Source: Caulobacter sp. 73W (GTDB taxonomy: Bacteria > Pseudomonadota > Alphaproteobacteria > Caulobacterales > Caulobacteraceae). Taken from it: a stretch of 64,000 nucleotides of DNA. The stretch is taken from contig NZ_CP158375.1 in NCBI RefSeq assembly GCF_041021955.1, forward strand, positions 3,460,501 through 3,524,500, given 5' to 3'. The notes under the pieces are model-generated. The model saw nothing but the letters and a program-made list of their open reading frames with translations, ran no database searches and was not told the origin of the DNA. The position numbers and the translations under genes are program-made. Below are positions 1 through 7,520 of the stretch, piece after piece. Position 1 is the first letter of the stretch. Each line of letters begins with the position of its first letter.

Positions 1-726
1 CGCCTCGTCGATGTCTTCCACCAGCAGCAGCTTCAGCCAGTCCAGCAGCTCGGAGGTCGAGGGCTTCTTCTTCAGGCCCGGCACCTTGCGCATGTCGTAG
101 AAGATGCGCAGCGCCTCGCCGACCAGCTTGGCCTTGATGCCGGGGAAGTGGACGTCGACGATGGCCTGCATCGTCGCCTCGTCCGGGAAGCGGATGTAGT
201 GGAAGAAGCAGCGGCGCAGGAAGGCGTCCGGCAGCTCCTTCTCGTTGTTGGACGTGATGATCACCACGGGGCGCACCGCCGCCTTGATCGTCTCACCCGT
301 CTCGTAGACGTAGAACTCCATGCGATCGAGCTCCTGCAGGAGGTCGTTCGGGAATTCGATGTCGGCCTTGTCGATCTCGTCGATCAGCAGGACAGGGCGG
401 ACGGGGGCGTCGAACGCCTCCCAAAGCTTGCCCTTCTTGATGTAGTTCTTGACGTCCTTGACCCGCTCGTCGCCCAGCTGGCTGTCGCGCAGGCGGGTGA
501 CGGCGTCATACTCGTACAGGCCCTGCTGGGCCTTGGTGGTCGACTTGATGTGCCAGGTCAGCAGGGGCGCGCCCATGGCCTTGGCCACTTCGTAGGCCAG
601 GACGGTCTTGCCCGTTCCCGGCTCGCCCTTGATCAGCAATGGCCGTTCAAGCGCGATGGCCGCATTGACGGCGACCTTCAGATCCTCGGTGGCGACGTAG
701 TCCTGGGTGCCTTCGAAACGGCCCAT
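1..726 (-). CDS. MoxR-family AAA+ ATPase (partial, C-terminus outside window)
   Basis: The reverse strand is open from an ATG at 726 to the window edge, giving 242 codons that begin MGRFEGTQDYVATEDL. A Walker A motif GEPGTGKT lies at residues 34-41 and a Walker B LLIDEIDKAD near residue 105, followed by a sensor-1-like IITSNNEKELPDAFLRRC stretch. These are typical of MoxR AAA+ ATPases, chaperone-like enzymes that often activate von Willebrand-domain partners. The partner, if adjacent, would lie before position 1. The family call is secure; the substrate is unknown. A hairpin terminator for the upstream gene lies just before its start. Confidence 0.9.
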   Translation of the reverse strand, partial: MGRFEGTQDYVATEDLKVAVNAAIALERPLLIKGEPGTGKTVLAYEVAKAMGAPLLTWHIKSTTKAQQGLYEYDAVTRLRDSQLGDERVKDVKNYIKKGKLWEAFDAPVRPVLLIDEIDKADIEFPNDLLQELDRMEFYVYETGETIKAAVRPVVIITSNNEKELPDAFLRRCFFHYIRFPDEATMQAIVDVHFPGIKAKLVGEALRIFYDMRKVPGLKKKPSTSELLDWLKLLLVEDIDEA

Positions 727-765
727 GCGATCGATCCAAACAAGTGTTCAAGAGATCGCAAACTA

Positions 766-803
766 AAGGGCGGCGCAGGACATTCAAGTCCCGCGCCGCC
801 CTT
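766..803 (-). terminator. Rho-independent terminator between small acidic gene and MoxR gene
   Basis: The arms AAGGGCGGCGC (766-776) and GCGCCGCCCTT (793-803) are perfectly complementary around a 16-nt loop. Read on the minus strand the hairpin is followed by TTTAGTTT. It lies just after the stop of the 825-1091 gene, so it should end that transcript before the MoxR gene. Confidence 0.7.
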
Positions 804-824
804 GATCAGCCCTTTGGCGTCGCT

Positions 825-1091
825 CTAGTCGGCGCCGGGATTGATCGAGACCGGGTCGGAGGCCGGGAAGGTCTCCTTCAGGCCGTGGTCCAGCTGCTTC
901 TCCTGGGAGAGATCACTGGGCGGAACCGTGGAGGATTCCTCGTCCTCATCGTCTTCGTCGAGCTCCTCATCGTCGAGGTCTTCATCCTCGTCGATGGTCT
1001 CATCGGCGGCGAGCCTGCGGATCGCGCCATCGTCCAGCTCGGGCTGACGCGGCAGCGGGTCATGGAATTTGTAATCGACTTCGGGGGTCAT
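825..1091 (-). CDS. Small acidic hypothetical protein, 88 aa
   Basis: The protein runs from MTPEVDYKFHDPLPRQPELDD to a C-terminal LDHGLKETFPASDPVSINPGAD. The centre is a long Asp/Glu-rich stretch. The ending resembles the xFPASDP motif seen in many short uncharacterised proteobacterial proteins. The start at 1091 is chosen because AGGAG lies about seven bases upstream; an in-frame upstream extension to 1169 lacks such a site and has no acidic character. No enzymatic motif, signal peptide or membrane segment is visible. Function unknown. Confidence 0.7.
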   Translation of the reverse strand: MTPEVDYKFHDPLPRQPELDDGAIRRLAADETIDEDEDLDDEELDEDDEDEESSTVPPSDLSQEKQLDHGLKETFPASDPVSINPGAD

Positions 1092-1181
1092 AAGGGTGAC
1101 TCCTGGGGCGGGCGAGGACCGTCCTCGCCACGCTGAATCAACCCGCGTCAGCATCCGGAGTTCCTTCACATTGGCCGCTCT

Positions 1182-2999
1182 CTAGCCATTCATGGCGAAT
1201 GCCATGTCGCCCTTAACCGCTAAGTTCAGGGCGTCGGCCGTCTGACGAACGACAGGGGCCCAATCCAAAAAGCTCGTCAGCGGAAAGCAGCGCGCCTGAG
1301 GATACCAGGGGTAGTAATCAGCGCCCAACTGGGTCCACGTCGTCGCCGAGGCGATCATCCAAATTGGAGTTCCGACCGCGCCTGCAAGCTGCATCGTTGC
1401 GTTGGTGGACCCGAGAACAACATCAAGGGCGGAGACCAGCGCAGCAACATCATCAAGATCTTCTTTGAGATCTATCTCGGGCGGTTGAAAAATCTCGACG
1501 CCTAGGACTTGCTTTGCGTACCGAATTTCATCTTCGCAGTCTCCATACTGAGTATTTATGAAAACGGCTCCTGGAGTTTTCAGGATATCGCTCCAAGCCT
1601 CGAAGGGTGAAAAGTAGCGATTTCGGTCGCCGTCGATTTTGGCGCTTTTCCAGAGAAGGCCAATTTTCGGACCTGCGGGTAGGCTTTCAAGCCAGCCTTT
1701 CCAGTGCGCCACCCTTTCTGGGGCCGCGATGAGAAGGGGACCCCGGCGACCAAAGGACTCCAGATCGTTGCGGTACTTTCTTAGAAATGTTCCTACAGGA
1801 GACCAGTAATCGATCGAGCTCCAATCCTCGATTTCCAAACTACCTCTTGTCACTCGCCCTTCAAGACGGGCGGTCTTGTGGGTCACCACGGTCGCTTGCG
1901 GGAACGAGCGTCTAAACAACGGCGCCAGGCGTCGTTCTACGACAATCGTCAGATGACCGTCCGGTCCCAGCTCTTCCGACACGTCGGGCAGCGCGTGAGA
2001 AAACAGGATTTCGTCCCCGATACCCTGCTCACCGAACGCCACAAGGCGTTTGCCCTTCAAGTCGTTCGCTGGCTCCCAACGAGGCGCGTTCGCGATGAAG
2101 GAAGGAGCGCCTGTCATCCCGGGGAGGAAGCGCGCTTCATAGCTTTCCCAGCCGCCGGAGAGGTCTCCTGCCGCTAGCTGCAGCAATGCTTTGGAGAAGC
2201 GCATATTGTCGATGTCTGTCGGGACCGTGGTGACAGCAAGCGCGCTTTCACAGTCTTCGAAGGCGCCTCGAATGTCGCCCAGTTCAGCGCGGCATCCGCT
2301 GCGATTGTAGAAGGCCAACCCGAAGTCAGGCTTGAGCCGGATTGCTTCGTCGTAGAACACGCAAGCCGTCCCGGTGTCGCCTTGCTGTGCGACAATCGTT
2401 CCCAGAGTGTTCCAGAGCATCCCAGATTCAGGGAATTGAGCGATGATCGGGCGTAGAATTTCGATCGCCTCTTCAAAGCGCCGCATATCTCGAAGTGAAG
2501 TTGCGAGATTGTTTGCGGCTTCCAGGCTGCTTGGGTCACGCTGCAAATGGATGGAGTAGAGCTTCGCGGCGAACTCGGGCATGTCCAACCTGGACGCTAA
2601 GCGGCCAAGGTCGAGTGCGATAACCGTTTCGTCCGGGAGCAATCTTAGCGCGGCGTCGTAGCTGCGCAGCGACGCACCCAAGTCGCCGATCTTCTCCAGC
2701 GAAATGCCAAGAATATGCCAGGCAATTCCTTGCTTCTCGTCGAGCTTAAGCGCCGCCAGCGCCAGTTCCTTTGCGACCGTCGGGGCGCCACGCCTCACTG
2801 CGGCGATGGCGTCGCTCAGGAGCTTGGGAATTTCTTGCTGCTTCAGTTCCGTAACGGCCTGGGCAAGACGCTGAAGCGCGGCCTTTGATGCGGAGTCTCC
2901 AATGCGAACCGCCTTCGCGCCCACATATGTCGGCTCCGGAGCGATATCCGCAGCTTCGAGCAGCGCGCTGTGCGAAACCTTCGCCTTGTTGGACGGCAT
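1182..2999 (-). CDS. flmG: TPR-glycosyltransferase, flagellin glycosyltransferase FlmG (formerly FlbA)
   Basis: About 605 aa. The N-terminal half (roughly residues 80-290) is a run of tetratricopeptide repeats, for example GIAWHILGISLEKIGDLGASL. The C-terminal half (about 310-590) is GT-B-like, with VAFGEQGIGDEILFSHALPDV and ALDVVLGSTNATMQLAGAVG. This architecture, divergent from flbT and beside flagellins, matches Caulobacter FlmG, which binds flagellins through its TPRs and transfers a pseudaminic-acid-type sugar to them. The start is uncertain: ATG 2999 (GAGGA 12 nt upstream), ATG 3011 and TTG 3026 are all in frame. No signal peptide, consistent with a cytoplasmic enzyme. The gene name rests on context and architecture. 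Confidence 0.8.
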   Translation of the reverse strand: MPSNKAKVSHSALLEAADIAPEPTYVGAKAVRIGDSASKAALQRLAQAVTELKQQEIPKLLSDAIAAVRRGAPTVAKELALAALKLDEKQGIAWHILGISLEKIGDLGASLRSYDAALRLLPDETVIALDLGRLASRLDMPEFAAKLYSIHLQRDPSSLEAANNLATSLRDMRRFEEAIEILRPIIAQFPESGMLWNTLGTIVAQQGDTGTACVFYDEAIRLKPDFGLAFYNRSGCRAELGDIRGAFEDCESALAVTTVPTDIDNMRFSKALLQLAAGDLSGGWESYEARFLPGMTGAPSFIANAPRWEPANDLKGKRLVAFGEQGIGDEILFSHALPDVSEELGPDGHLTIVVERRLAPLFRRSFPQATVVTHKTARLEGRVTRGSLEIEDWSSIDYWSPVGTFLRKYRNDLESFGRRGPLLIAAPERVAHWKGWLESLPAGPKIGLLWKSAKIDGDRNRYFSPFEAWSDILKTPGAVFINTQYGDCEDEIRYAKQVLGVEIFQPPEIDLKEDLDDVAALVSALDVVLGSTNATMQLAGAVGTPIWMIASATTWTQLGADYYPWYPQARCFPLTSFLDWAPVVRQTADALNLAVKGDMAFAMNG

Positions 3000-3045
3000 A
3001 TCGATTCCCATTCCTCGGTAATCCAATGAGGCTGGGGGAATATGC

Positions 3046-3060
3046 TTAACTAAATCCTAA
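3046..3060. promoter_or_regulatory. Candidate CtrA box between flmG and flbT
   Basis: The sequence TTAACTAAATCCTAA fits TTAA-N7-TTAA with one mismatch (CTAA in the second half). It lies in the short divergent region between flmG and flbT, where cell-cycle control by CtrA would be expected in Caulobacter. Motif matching only. Confidence 0.35.
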
Positions 3061-3158
3061 ATGCGAGTGGGCGGGAGAGTTGTTGGCAATCTCCCGTTAA
3101 CTATGCCGTTTTAGCTTTGTTCCTATTGTTTGATTCCAAGCCCCTGCGAGATTCGACC

Positions 3159-3578
3159 GTGCCGTTGAAGCTGTCATTAAAGCCGGGAGAGCGATTTGTT
3201 CTCAATGGCGCGGTCGTGCAGAACGGGGATCGGCGCGCGACCGTCATCCTGCAGAACAAGGCATCCGTCCTTCGGGAAAAGGACATCATGCAGGTCGCCG
3301 ACGTGACGACGCCTGCGCGCCGGATCTATTTCCCGGTCATGATGATGTATCTCGATGGCGGGGGGCTGGAGTCACACTATGACGAATTCGTTCGGCGTAT
3401 GAGCGAATTTATGGGCGTTATCGGCAATCCAGCCATACTCGCCGATTGCGTAACCATTTCGAAGCATGTTCTGGAGAAGGAATTCTATAAGGCGTTGATG
3501 TTGAGCCGTCGGCTGATCGAGTACGAGAACGAGAGGTTGGGGAATGTCCCTTCGGGCGTATCAACAGGTCGCGATTAG
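3159..3578 (+). CDS. flbT: Flagellin mRNA translational regulator FlbT
   Basis: A 139-aa protein starting [21 protein letters not shown], the typical FlbT N-terminus, with a later [11 protein letters not shown] segment. In Caulobacter FlbT binds the 5' untranslated region of flagellin mRNA and represses translation until the hook is complete. The GTG at 3159 is chosen because family members begin exactly at this [10 protein letters not shown] motif; an in-frame start at 3117 would add 14 unrelated residues. Its end overlaps flaF by 35 bases, so the two are probably co-translated. Its expected targets, the flagellins, begin 600 bp downstream. Confidence 0.93.
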   Translation: MPLKLSLKPGERFVLNGAVVQNGDRRATVILQNKASVLREKDIMQVADVTTPARRIYFPVMMMYLDGGGLESHYDEFVRRMSEFMGVIGNPAILADCVTISKHVLEKEFYKALMLSRRLIEYENERLGNVPSGVSTGRD

Positions 3579-3903
3579 CGCGGAGTCTCCGCGTGATATT
3601 GAGTACCGTCTCTTCGGCGAGGTTACGCGCGATCTTATGACCGCTGCGGCCGGCGCTTCGGACGATTTTCAGCTGCGTATCAATGCGCTTGATCGTAATC
3701 GCAAGCTCTGGTCGGCGTTGGCGTCGGATTGCTCCTTGCCTACGAATGCGCTGCCGCCGGACTTGCGAGCATCTATTATTTCTCTGAGTCTTTGGGTCGC
3801 CCGCCATTCCAGCGCTGTGATGCGTAAGGAGGAGGAGTTCGGTCCGTTGATCGAGATCAATCGCGCGATCATGCAGGGGCTTTCGCAGCAGCAAGCTGCG
3901 TAA
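3544..3903 (+). CDS. flaF: Flagellar biosynthesis regulator FlaF
   Basis: A 119-aa protein, [31 protein letters not shown]..., with the FlaF-family [23 protein letters not shown] region. FlaF acts opposite to FlbT and promotes flagellin synthesis or secretion in Caulobacter. It overlaps the end of flbT in another frame and is followed by a strong hairpin at 3927-3955. Length and position match the family. Confidence 0.93.
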   Translation: MSLRAYQQVAISAESPRDIEYRLFGEVTRDLMTAAAGASDDFQLRINALDRNRKLWSALASDCSLPTNALPPDLRASIISLSLWVARHSSAVMRKEEEFGPLIEINRAIMQGLSQQQAA

Positions 3904-3926
3904 GGCGTTTGGCTGGTGAGATTTGG

Positions 3927-3955
3927 ACGGGCGGGGCGCGCGGCGCCCCGCCCGT
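3927..3955 (+). terminator. Terminator after flbT-flaF
   Basis: A perfect 13-bp stem (ACGGGCGGGGCGC with GCGCCCCGCCCGT) closes a 3-nt GCG loop and is followed by TTGCATTT. It lies 24 bp after the flaF stop, separating flbT-flaF from the flagellin genes. Confidence 0.75.
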
Positions 3956-4091
3956 TTGCATTTCTGCTGCAGCAAAAGTTGCCGGCTAATTTTGCCGCCT
4001 CCGGGCATTAAATGCAGCGCGCGGCGTGCGCGTTAAAGCTGGATCGTGTAAAAAGTTCTATCTTTTCAATGGTTGATGTTCGGCGGGCGTC

Positions 4092-4107
4092 TGGCCCGGT
4101 GCTTGCG
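4092..4107 (+). promoter_or_regulatory. Sigma54 promoter of the first flagellin
   Basis: TGGCCCGGTGCTTGCG matches the sigma54 -24/-12 consensus (TGGCACG-N4-TTGCW) with correct GG-to-GC spacing. The predicted start near 4118 leaves a leader of about 57 nt. The same core with the same spacing lies before the second flagellin. In Caulobacter such promoters are driven by sigma54 with FlbD; TTGCCG-containing motifs at about 3979-3998 could be FlbD sites. Confidence 0.8.
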
Positions 4108-4118
4108 ATTTGGTGTGC

Positions 4119-4169
4119 GAGCAAAATGCTCCCCAGCAAAACGCTGGAAACTCCGACCAAAATGGTAGG
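4119..4169 (+). promoter_or_regulatory. Structured flagellin mRNA leader, candidate FlbT target (fljL)
   Basis: Three successive small hairpins fill the leader: GAGC-AAAAT-GCTC (4119-4131), CCAGC-AAAAC-GCTGG (4133-4147) and CC(G)ACC-AAAAT-GGT(A)GG (4153-4169). The last overlaps the AGGGA ribosome binding site. Equivalent hairpins with different stems but the same loops lie before the other two flagellins. FlbT is known to act on flagellin leaders; that these hairpins are its target is inference. Confidence 0.55.
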
Positions 4170-4174
4170 GACCT

Positions 4175-4999
4175 ATGATCTCGAATTCCGTGAACACCAA
4201 CGCCGGCGCCATGATCGCGCTGCAGAACCTGAACCAGACCAACACTGAGCTTCAGATTACGCAGGGCCGCATCAACACCGGCAAGAAAATCGGCAACGCC
4301 AAGGACAACGGCGCCATCTGGGCGATCGCCGAGAACCAGTCGGCCATTTCTAACTCGCTGAACGCGGTCCGCGACTCGCTGCAGCGTGGTCAGTCGACCA
4401 TCGACGTCGGCCTCGCTGCCGGCGACACGGTTGTCGATCTGCTGAACAAGATGAAGGAAAAGGCCCTGGCTGCGGCTGACACCTCCATCACCACTGCGAG
4501 CCGTCAGACGCTGGCATCGGACTTCACCACCCTGCGTGATCAGATCACTAAGGCCGTCGATAACGCCAAGTTCAGCGGCGCCAACATCGTTGACGGCACC
4601 TCGACGTCGAAGATGGAGTTTCTGTCGAACGACTTTGGCGACGCCTTCACCGTGATCGCGCGTACGATGTCGCTCGTCGGCCTGGGGCTGTCGGATACCG
4701 ACACCTTCAGCGACGCCGCTGGTGCTCTGACGATGGTGACTAACGTCACTACCGCTCTGGCGACCGCTGCTAACAAGCTGGCTTCGCTGGGTACGAACTC
4801 GGCCGGCCTGGACGCCCACCTGACCTTCATCAACAAGCTGCAAGACAGCCTGGATGCGGGTGTGGGCAACCTGGTCGACGCCGATCTGGCCAAGGAAAGC
4901 GCTCGCCTGACCGCTCTGCAGACCAAGCAACAGCTTGGCACGCAGGCTCTGTCGATCGCCAACCAGGCGCCGCAGTCGGTCCTGTCGCTCTTCGGCTAA
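4175..4999 (+). CDS. fljL: Flagellin (FljL-like)
   Basis: A 274-aa short alphaproteobacterial flagellin. The N-terminal D0/D1 ([38 protein letters not shown]) and C-terminal D1/D0 ([19 protein letters not shown], ending SVLSLFG) are conserved, with little surface domain between. There is no signal peptide, as expected for type III export. It is preceded by a sigma54 promoter and hairpin leader and followed by two hairpin terminators. Long stretches are identical in DNA to the next flagellin. Assignment as fljL rather than another paralogue rests on its position next to flbT-flaF. Confidence 0.9.
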   Translation: MISNSVNTNAGAMIALQNLNQTNTELQITQGRINTGKKIGNAKDNGAIWAIAENQSAISNSLNAVRDSLQRGQSTIDVGLAAGDTVVDLLNKMKEKALAAADTSITTASRQTLASDFTTLRDQITKAVDNAKFSGANIVDGTSTSKMEFLSNDFGDAFTVIARTMSLVGLGLSDTDTFSDAAGALTMVTNVTTALATAANKLASLGTNSAGLDAHLTFINKLQDSLDAGVGNLVDADLAKESARLTALQTKQQLGTQALSIANQAPQSVLSLFG

Positions 5000-5009
5000 C
5001 CGCCGAGAA

Positions 5010-5034
5010 TGGGGAGGCGCTCGTCGCCTCCCCA
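5010..5034 (+). terminator. First hairpin after fljL
   Basis: The arms TGGGGAGGCG and CGCCTCCCCA form a perfect 10-bp stem around CTCGT, followed by TTAACTTT. It starts 11 bases after the fljL stop. Confidence 0.65.
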
Positions 5035-5068
5035 TTAACTTTGAGCTAAGTACGTTTAGAGCGTTTTT

Positions 5069-5119
5069 GCCCGGCAACTTCTGCCGATCTCCAGGCGAGA
5101 TCGGCAGAAGTTGCCGGGC
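5069..5119 (+). terminator. Long 23-bp-stem terminator after fljL
   Basis: The arms at 5069-5091 and 5097-5119 are perfectly complementary over 23 bp around a 5-nt CAGGC loop, followed by TTTTTGG. It is the strongest intrinsic terminator in the window. Its arms contain CCGGCAA and CTGCCG elements that resemble flagellar FlbD enhancer sites, so it may also function in DNA about 90 bp upstream of the next sigma54 promoter. Confidence 0.85.
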
Positions 5120-5169
5120 TTTTTGGTTCTAAACAAACCTATAACTCCACGTTTTCAATGCGTTGGGAA

Positions 5170-5192
5170 AAATCTGCCGCCTAGGCAGATTT
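5170..5192. promoter_or_regulatory. Inverted repeat abutting the fljK -24 element
   Basis: AAATCTGCC and GGCAGATTT are perfect 9-bp arms around GCCTA; the last T is the first base of the -24 element. A repressor or FlbD-type activator could bind here. There is no counterpart at the same position before fljL. Confidence 0.45.
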
Positions 5193-5207
5193 GGCCCGGT
5201 CATTGCT
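5192..5207 (+). promoter_or_regulatory. Sigma54 promoter of the second flagellin
   Basis: TGGCCCGGTCATTGCT matches the sigma54 -24/-12 pattern with correct spacing and shares TGGCCCGGT and TTGC with the fljL promoter. The predicted start near 5218 leaves a leader of about 60 nt. Confidence 0.82.
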
Positions 5208-5219
5208 ACCCATCGCCAT

Positions 5220-5277
5220 GGGCAAAATGCCCCCGGCTGTCAAAACGACGCCGGAAATCGAGAAAAAGGAACTCTCG
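5220..5277 (+). promoter_or_regulatory. Structured flagellin mRNA leader, candidate FlbT target (fljK)
   Basis: The leader can fold into GGGC-AAAAT-GCCC (5220-5232), CCGGC(T)GTC-AAAAC-GACGCCGG (5233-5254), and a CGAGA/TCTCG stem (5259-5277) whose loop holds the AAGGA ribosome binding site. Stem bases differ from those of the fljL leader while pairing and loops are kept. Binding by FlbT is inference from what is known of Caulobacter fljK. Confidence 0.55.
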
Positions 5278-5278
5278 A

Positions 5279-6103
5279 ATGGCGCTGAACAGCGTGAACA
5301 CCAACGTCGGGGCCATGGCCGCCCTGCAGACCCTCAACGGCACCAACACCGAGCTGGGCGTCGTCCAAAGCCGCATCAACACCGGCAAGAAAATCGCCAC
5401 CGCCAAGGACAACGGCGCTATCTGGGCGATTTCCAAGAACCAGGCCGCCACCTCCAACTCGCTGAACGCGGTCCGCGACTCGCTGCAGCGTGGTCAGTCG
5501 ACCATCGACGTCGGCCTGGCCGCCGGCGACACGGTTGTCGATCTGCTGAACAAGATGAAGGAAAAGGCCCTGGCTGCGGCTGACACCTCCATCACCACCG
5601 CGAGCCGCAACACGCTGGCTGCTGATTTTAACTCGCTGCGTGACCAGATCACCAAGGCGGTGGACAACGCCAAGTTCGGCGGCGCCAACATCGTTGACGG
5701 CACGTCGACGGCGAAGATGGAGTTCCTCTCGAACAACTCGGGCGACGCCTTCACTGTTCAGGCTAAGACGATGTCGCTCGTCGGCCTGGGGCTGTCGGAC
5801 ACCGACACCTTCAGCGACGCCGCTGGCGCTTTGTCGATGGTGACCGACATCACCACCGCTCTGTCGACCGCCACCAACAAGCTGGCCTCGCTGGGTACGA
5901 ACTCGGCCGGCCTGGACGCCCACCTGACCTTCATCAACAAGCTGCAAGACAGCCTGGATGCGGGTGTGGGCAACCTGGTCGACGCCGATCTGGCCAAGGA
6001 AAGCGCTCGCCTGACCGCTCTGCAGACCAAGCAACAGCTTGGCGTGCAGGCGCTCTCGATCGCCAATTCCTCGACCTCCACCGTGCTGGGTCTGTTCCGC
6101 TAA
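5279..6103 (+). CDS. fljK: Flagellin (FljK-like)
   Basis: A 274-aa flagellin beginning [20 protein letters not shown] and ending [10 protein letters not shown]. The start at 5279 is set by AAGGA nine bases upstream and by alignment with fljL; the open frame continues upstream to 5111 but that part is non-coding leader. It is nearly identical to fljL in residues about 60-120 and 200-256. In Caulobacter FljK is the major filament flagellin and its mRNA is the best studied FlbT target. The name is by position and similarity. Confidence 0.9.
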   Translation: MALNSVNTNVGAMAALQTLNGTNTELGVVQSRINTGKKIATAKDNGAIWAISKNQAATSNSLNAVRDSLQRGQSTIDVGLAAGDTVVDLLNKMKEKALAAADTSITTASRNTLAADFNSLRDQITKAVDNAKFGGANIVDGTSTAKMEFLSNNSGDAFTVQAKTMSLVGLGLSDTDTFSDAAGALSMVTDITTALSTATNKLASLGTNSAGLDAHLTFINKLQDSLDAGVGNLVDADLAKESARLTALQTKQQLGVQALSIANSSTSTVLGLFR

Positions 6104-6111
6104 GGAACTCA

Positions 6112-6138
6112 GGAAGGCGGGCGTTTCGCCCGCCTTCC
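6112..6138 (+). terminator. Terminator after fljK
   Basis: GGAAGGCGGGC and GCCCGCCTTCC form a perfect 11-bp stem around GTTTC, starting 9 bases after the fljK stop. There is no clear U-tract, so termination may be partial and allow read-through into flaG. Confidence 0.6.
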
Positions 6139-6216
6139 GCCCTCACGCTCGGCGCGCTCTAGGAATGCGCCACCTGTCAGGAAGGCGTCGGCCTCTGACG
6201 GCCGGCGGAAGGAGAA

Positions 6217-6501
6217 ATGACCGATCCAGTTCCGCAACTGAACTTGAGCATCGACGTCGAAGGCCGCGCCGCCCCCGCACTCGAGGGCGGCTTTGCTCGT
6301 ACGGGCCAGCCCCTTGCCGAGCCGCCAGCTTCGGACGTGCGGCTGTTCATCGATCGTGACGAGGCCACTGGCGTCTACATCTACAAGACCCTCGACCGCG
6401 TGACGGGCGAGGTGCTTTCGCAGTTTCCCCGTGAGGAGGTGCTGCGCATCATGAAGTCGCCGGACTACCTTCCGGGTACGGTCTTCGACGCCAAGAGCTG
6501 A
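6217..6501 (+). CDS. flaG: FlaG-family flagellar protein
   Basis: A 94-aa protein whose second half, VRLFIDRDEATGVYIYKTLDRVTGEVLSQFPREEVLRIM, is the FlaG domain. FlaG proteins influence filament length or flagellin handling and are usually encoded between flagellin genes, as here. AAGGAGA lies just before the ATG. It sits between two flagellin genes and may be read from the fljK promoter. Confidence 0.88.
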   Translation: MTDPVPQLNLSIDVEGRAAPALEGGFARTGQPLAEPPASDVRLFIDRDEATGVYIYKTLDRVTGEVLSQFPREEVLRIMKSPDYLPGTVFDAKS

Positions 6502-6556
6502 GGCTCCGCCTGCGACGTAGGGGCGTCCAGGCGTTAAATTTCATGGTTTATTTTCG

Positions 6557-6564
6557 TTAACCAT
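6557..6564 (+). promoter_or_regulatory. Candidate CtrA-type half-site upstream of fljJ
   Basis: TTAACCAT is an 8-mer described as a CtrA-associated motif in Caulobacter. A partial inverted copy (ATGGTTTA) lies at 6543-6550 and GTTAAC at 6581-6586. No sigma54 element is obvious before fljJ, unlike the other two flagellins, which hints at a different promoter. Motif-level evidence only. Confidence 0.3.
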
Positions 6565-6607
6565 ACGGACACTTCTTAAGGTTAACGCTCGTCTCTATGG
6601 CGGAGCG

Positions 6608-6646
6608 GCCTCGAATCGAGGCGTTCTGCGGCCAGGCAAAACGCCT
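6608..6646 (+). promoter_or_regulatory. Structured leader of the third flagellin (fljJ)
   Basis: Two hairpins lie before the ribosome binding site: GCCTCG-AAT-CGAGGC (6608-6622) and AGGC-AAAAC-GCCT (6634-6646). The second has the same AAAAC loop as hairpins in the fljL and fljK leaders. Confidence 0.45.
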
Positions 6647-6660
6647 CTGGGAGACGGCTC

Positions 6661-7497
6661 ATGACGCTGAGCGTTAACACCAACAAGTCCGCTCTGATCG
6701 CCCTTCAGAATCTGAACAAGACGTCGGACGAACTCGGCAAGGCCGAGGATCGGATCAGCACATCGCTGGCGATCTCAGGGGCGAAGGACAACGCCTCGAT
6801 CTGGTCCATCGCGCAGGATCAGCGCGCGGACGTAAGTTCGCTGAGCTCCGTCAAGATGAGCCTGAACCGTGCTCAGTCGATCTCGGACGTGGCGATGGCG
6901 GCGGGGGAGTCAGTTTCGAACCTGCTCAACCTGATGCGCGAGAAGGTCATCGCGGCGATGGAGACCTCGCTGGGCAGTTCGGCCCGCAAGGCGCTCAATG
7001 ACGACTTCCAGGGCCTGCTTTCTCAGCTGGATCAGGTGGTCGCCAACGCCAGCTTCGATGGAAGCAACCTGCTGAACAACTCGCTGTCGCAGAGCCTTCG
7101 CTTCTTGGCGGACGCCGATGCGGTGCTTGCGGTGACGCTATCGGTGCAGGATCTCACCGTCGGCGGACCCAACGTGACCGTGCCGGTCGGTTCCAGCATT
7201 CTGACCCCCGTCGACGCCACGGCGGTGCTCGCAGAGCTGGACGTCTCAATCCAGGCGACCAACGGCGCTGTCGCCACCGTCGGCTCCCAGGCCAAGCGGA
7301 TCGAGGCGCACCTCACCTTCATCGGCAAGCTGAGCGATACGCTCGAAGCCGGGGTCGGCAACCTCGTCGACGCCGATATGGCCAAGGAAAGCGCACGCCT
7401 TCAGGCGCTGCAGGTGCAACAGCAGTTGGGCGTTCAGGCCCTGTCGATCGCCAACAGTGGGCCGCAGGTGATCCTTTCCCTGTTCCAGGGGCAGTAA
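6661..7497 (+). CDS. fljJ: Divergent flagellin FljJ
   Basis: A 278-aa flagellin, MTLSVNTNKSALIALQNLNKT..., with conserved ends (VDADMAKESARLQALQVQQQLG) but a different centre from the two upstream paralogues. For example it has KDNASIWSIAQDQ where they have KDNGAIWAI. In Caulobacter the divergent FljJ is reported to act with FlbT as a translational co-repressor that is relieved by its secretion. Position after flaG and sequence divergence support the same identity here. GGGAG eight bases upstream supports the start. Confidence 0.87.
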   Translation: MTLSVNTNKSALIALQNLNKTSDELGKAEDRISTSLAISGAKDNASIWSIAQDQRADVSSLSSVKMSLNRAQSISDVAMAAGESVSNLLNLMREKVIAAMETSLGSSARKALNDDFQGLLSQLDQVVANASFDGSNLLNNSLSQSLRFLADADAVLAVTLSVQDLTVGGPNVTVPVGSSILTPVDATAVLAELDVSIQATNGAVATVGSQAKRIEAHLTFIGKLSDTLEAGVGNLVDADMAKESARLQALQVQQQLGVQALSIANSGPQVILSLFQGQ

Positions 7498-7520
7498 AGA
7501 CCTAGTCCAGGGGCGTAGTG

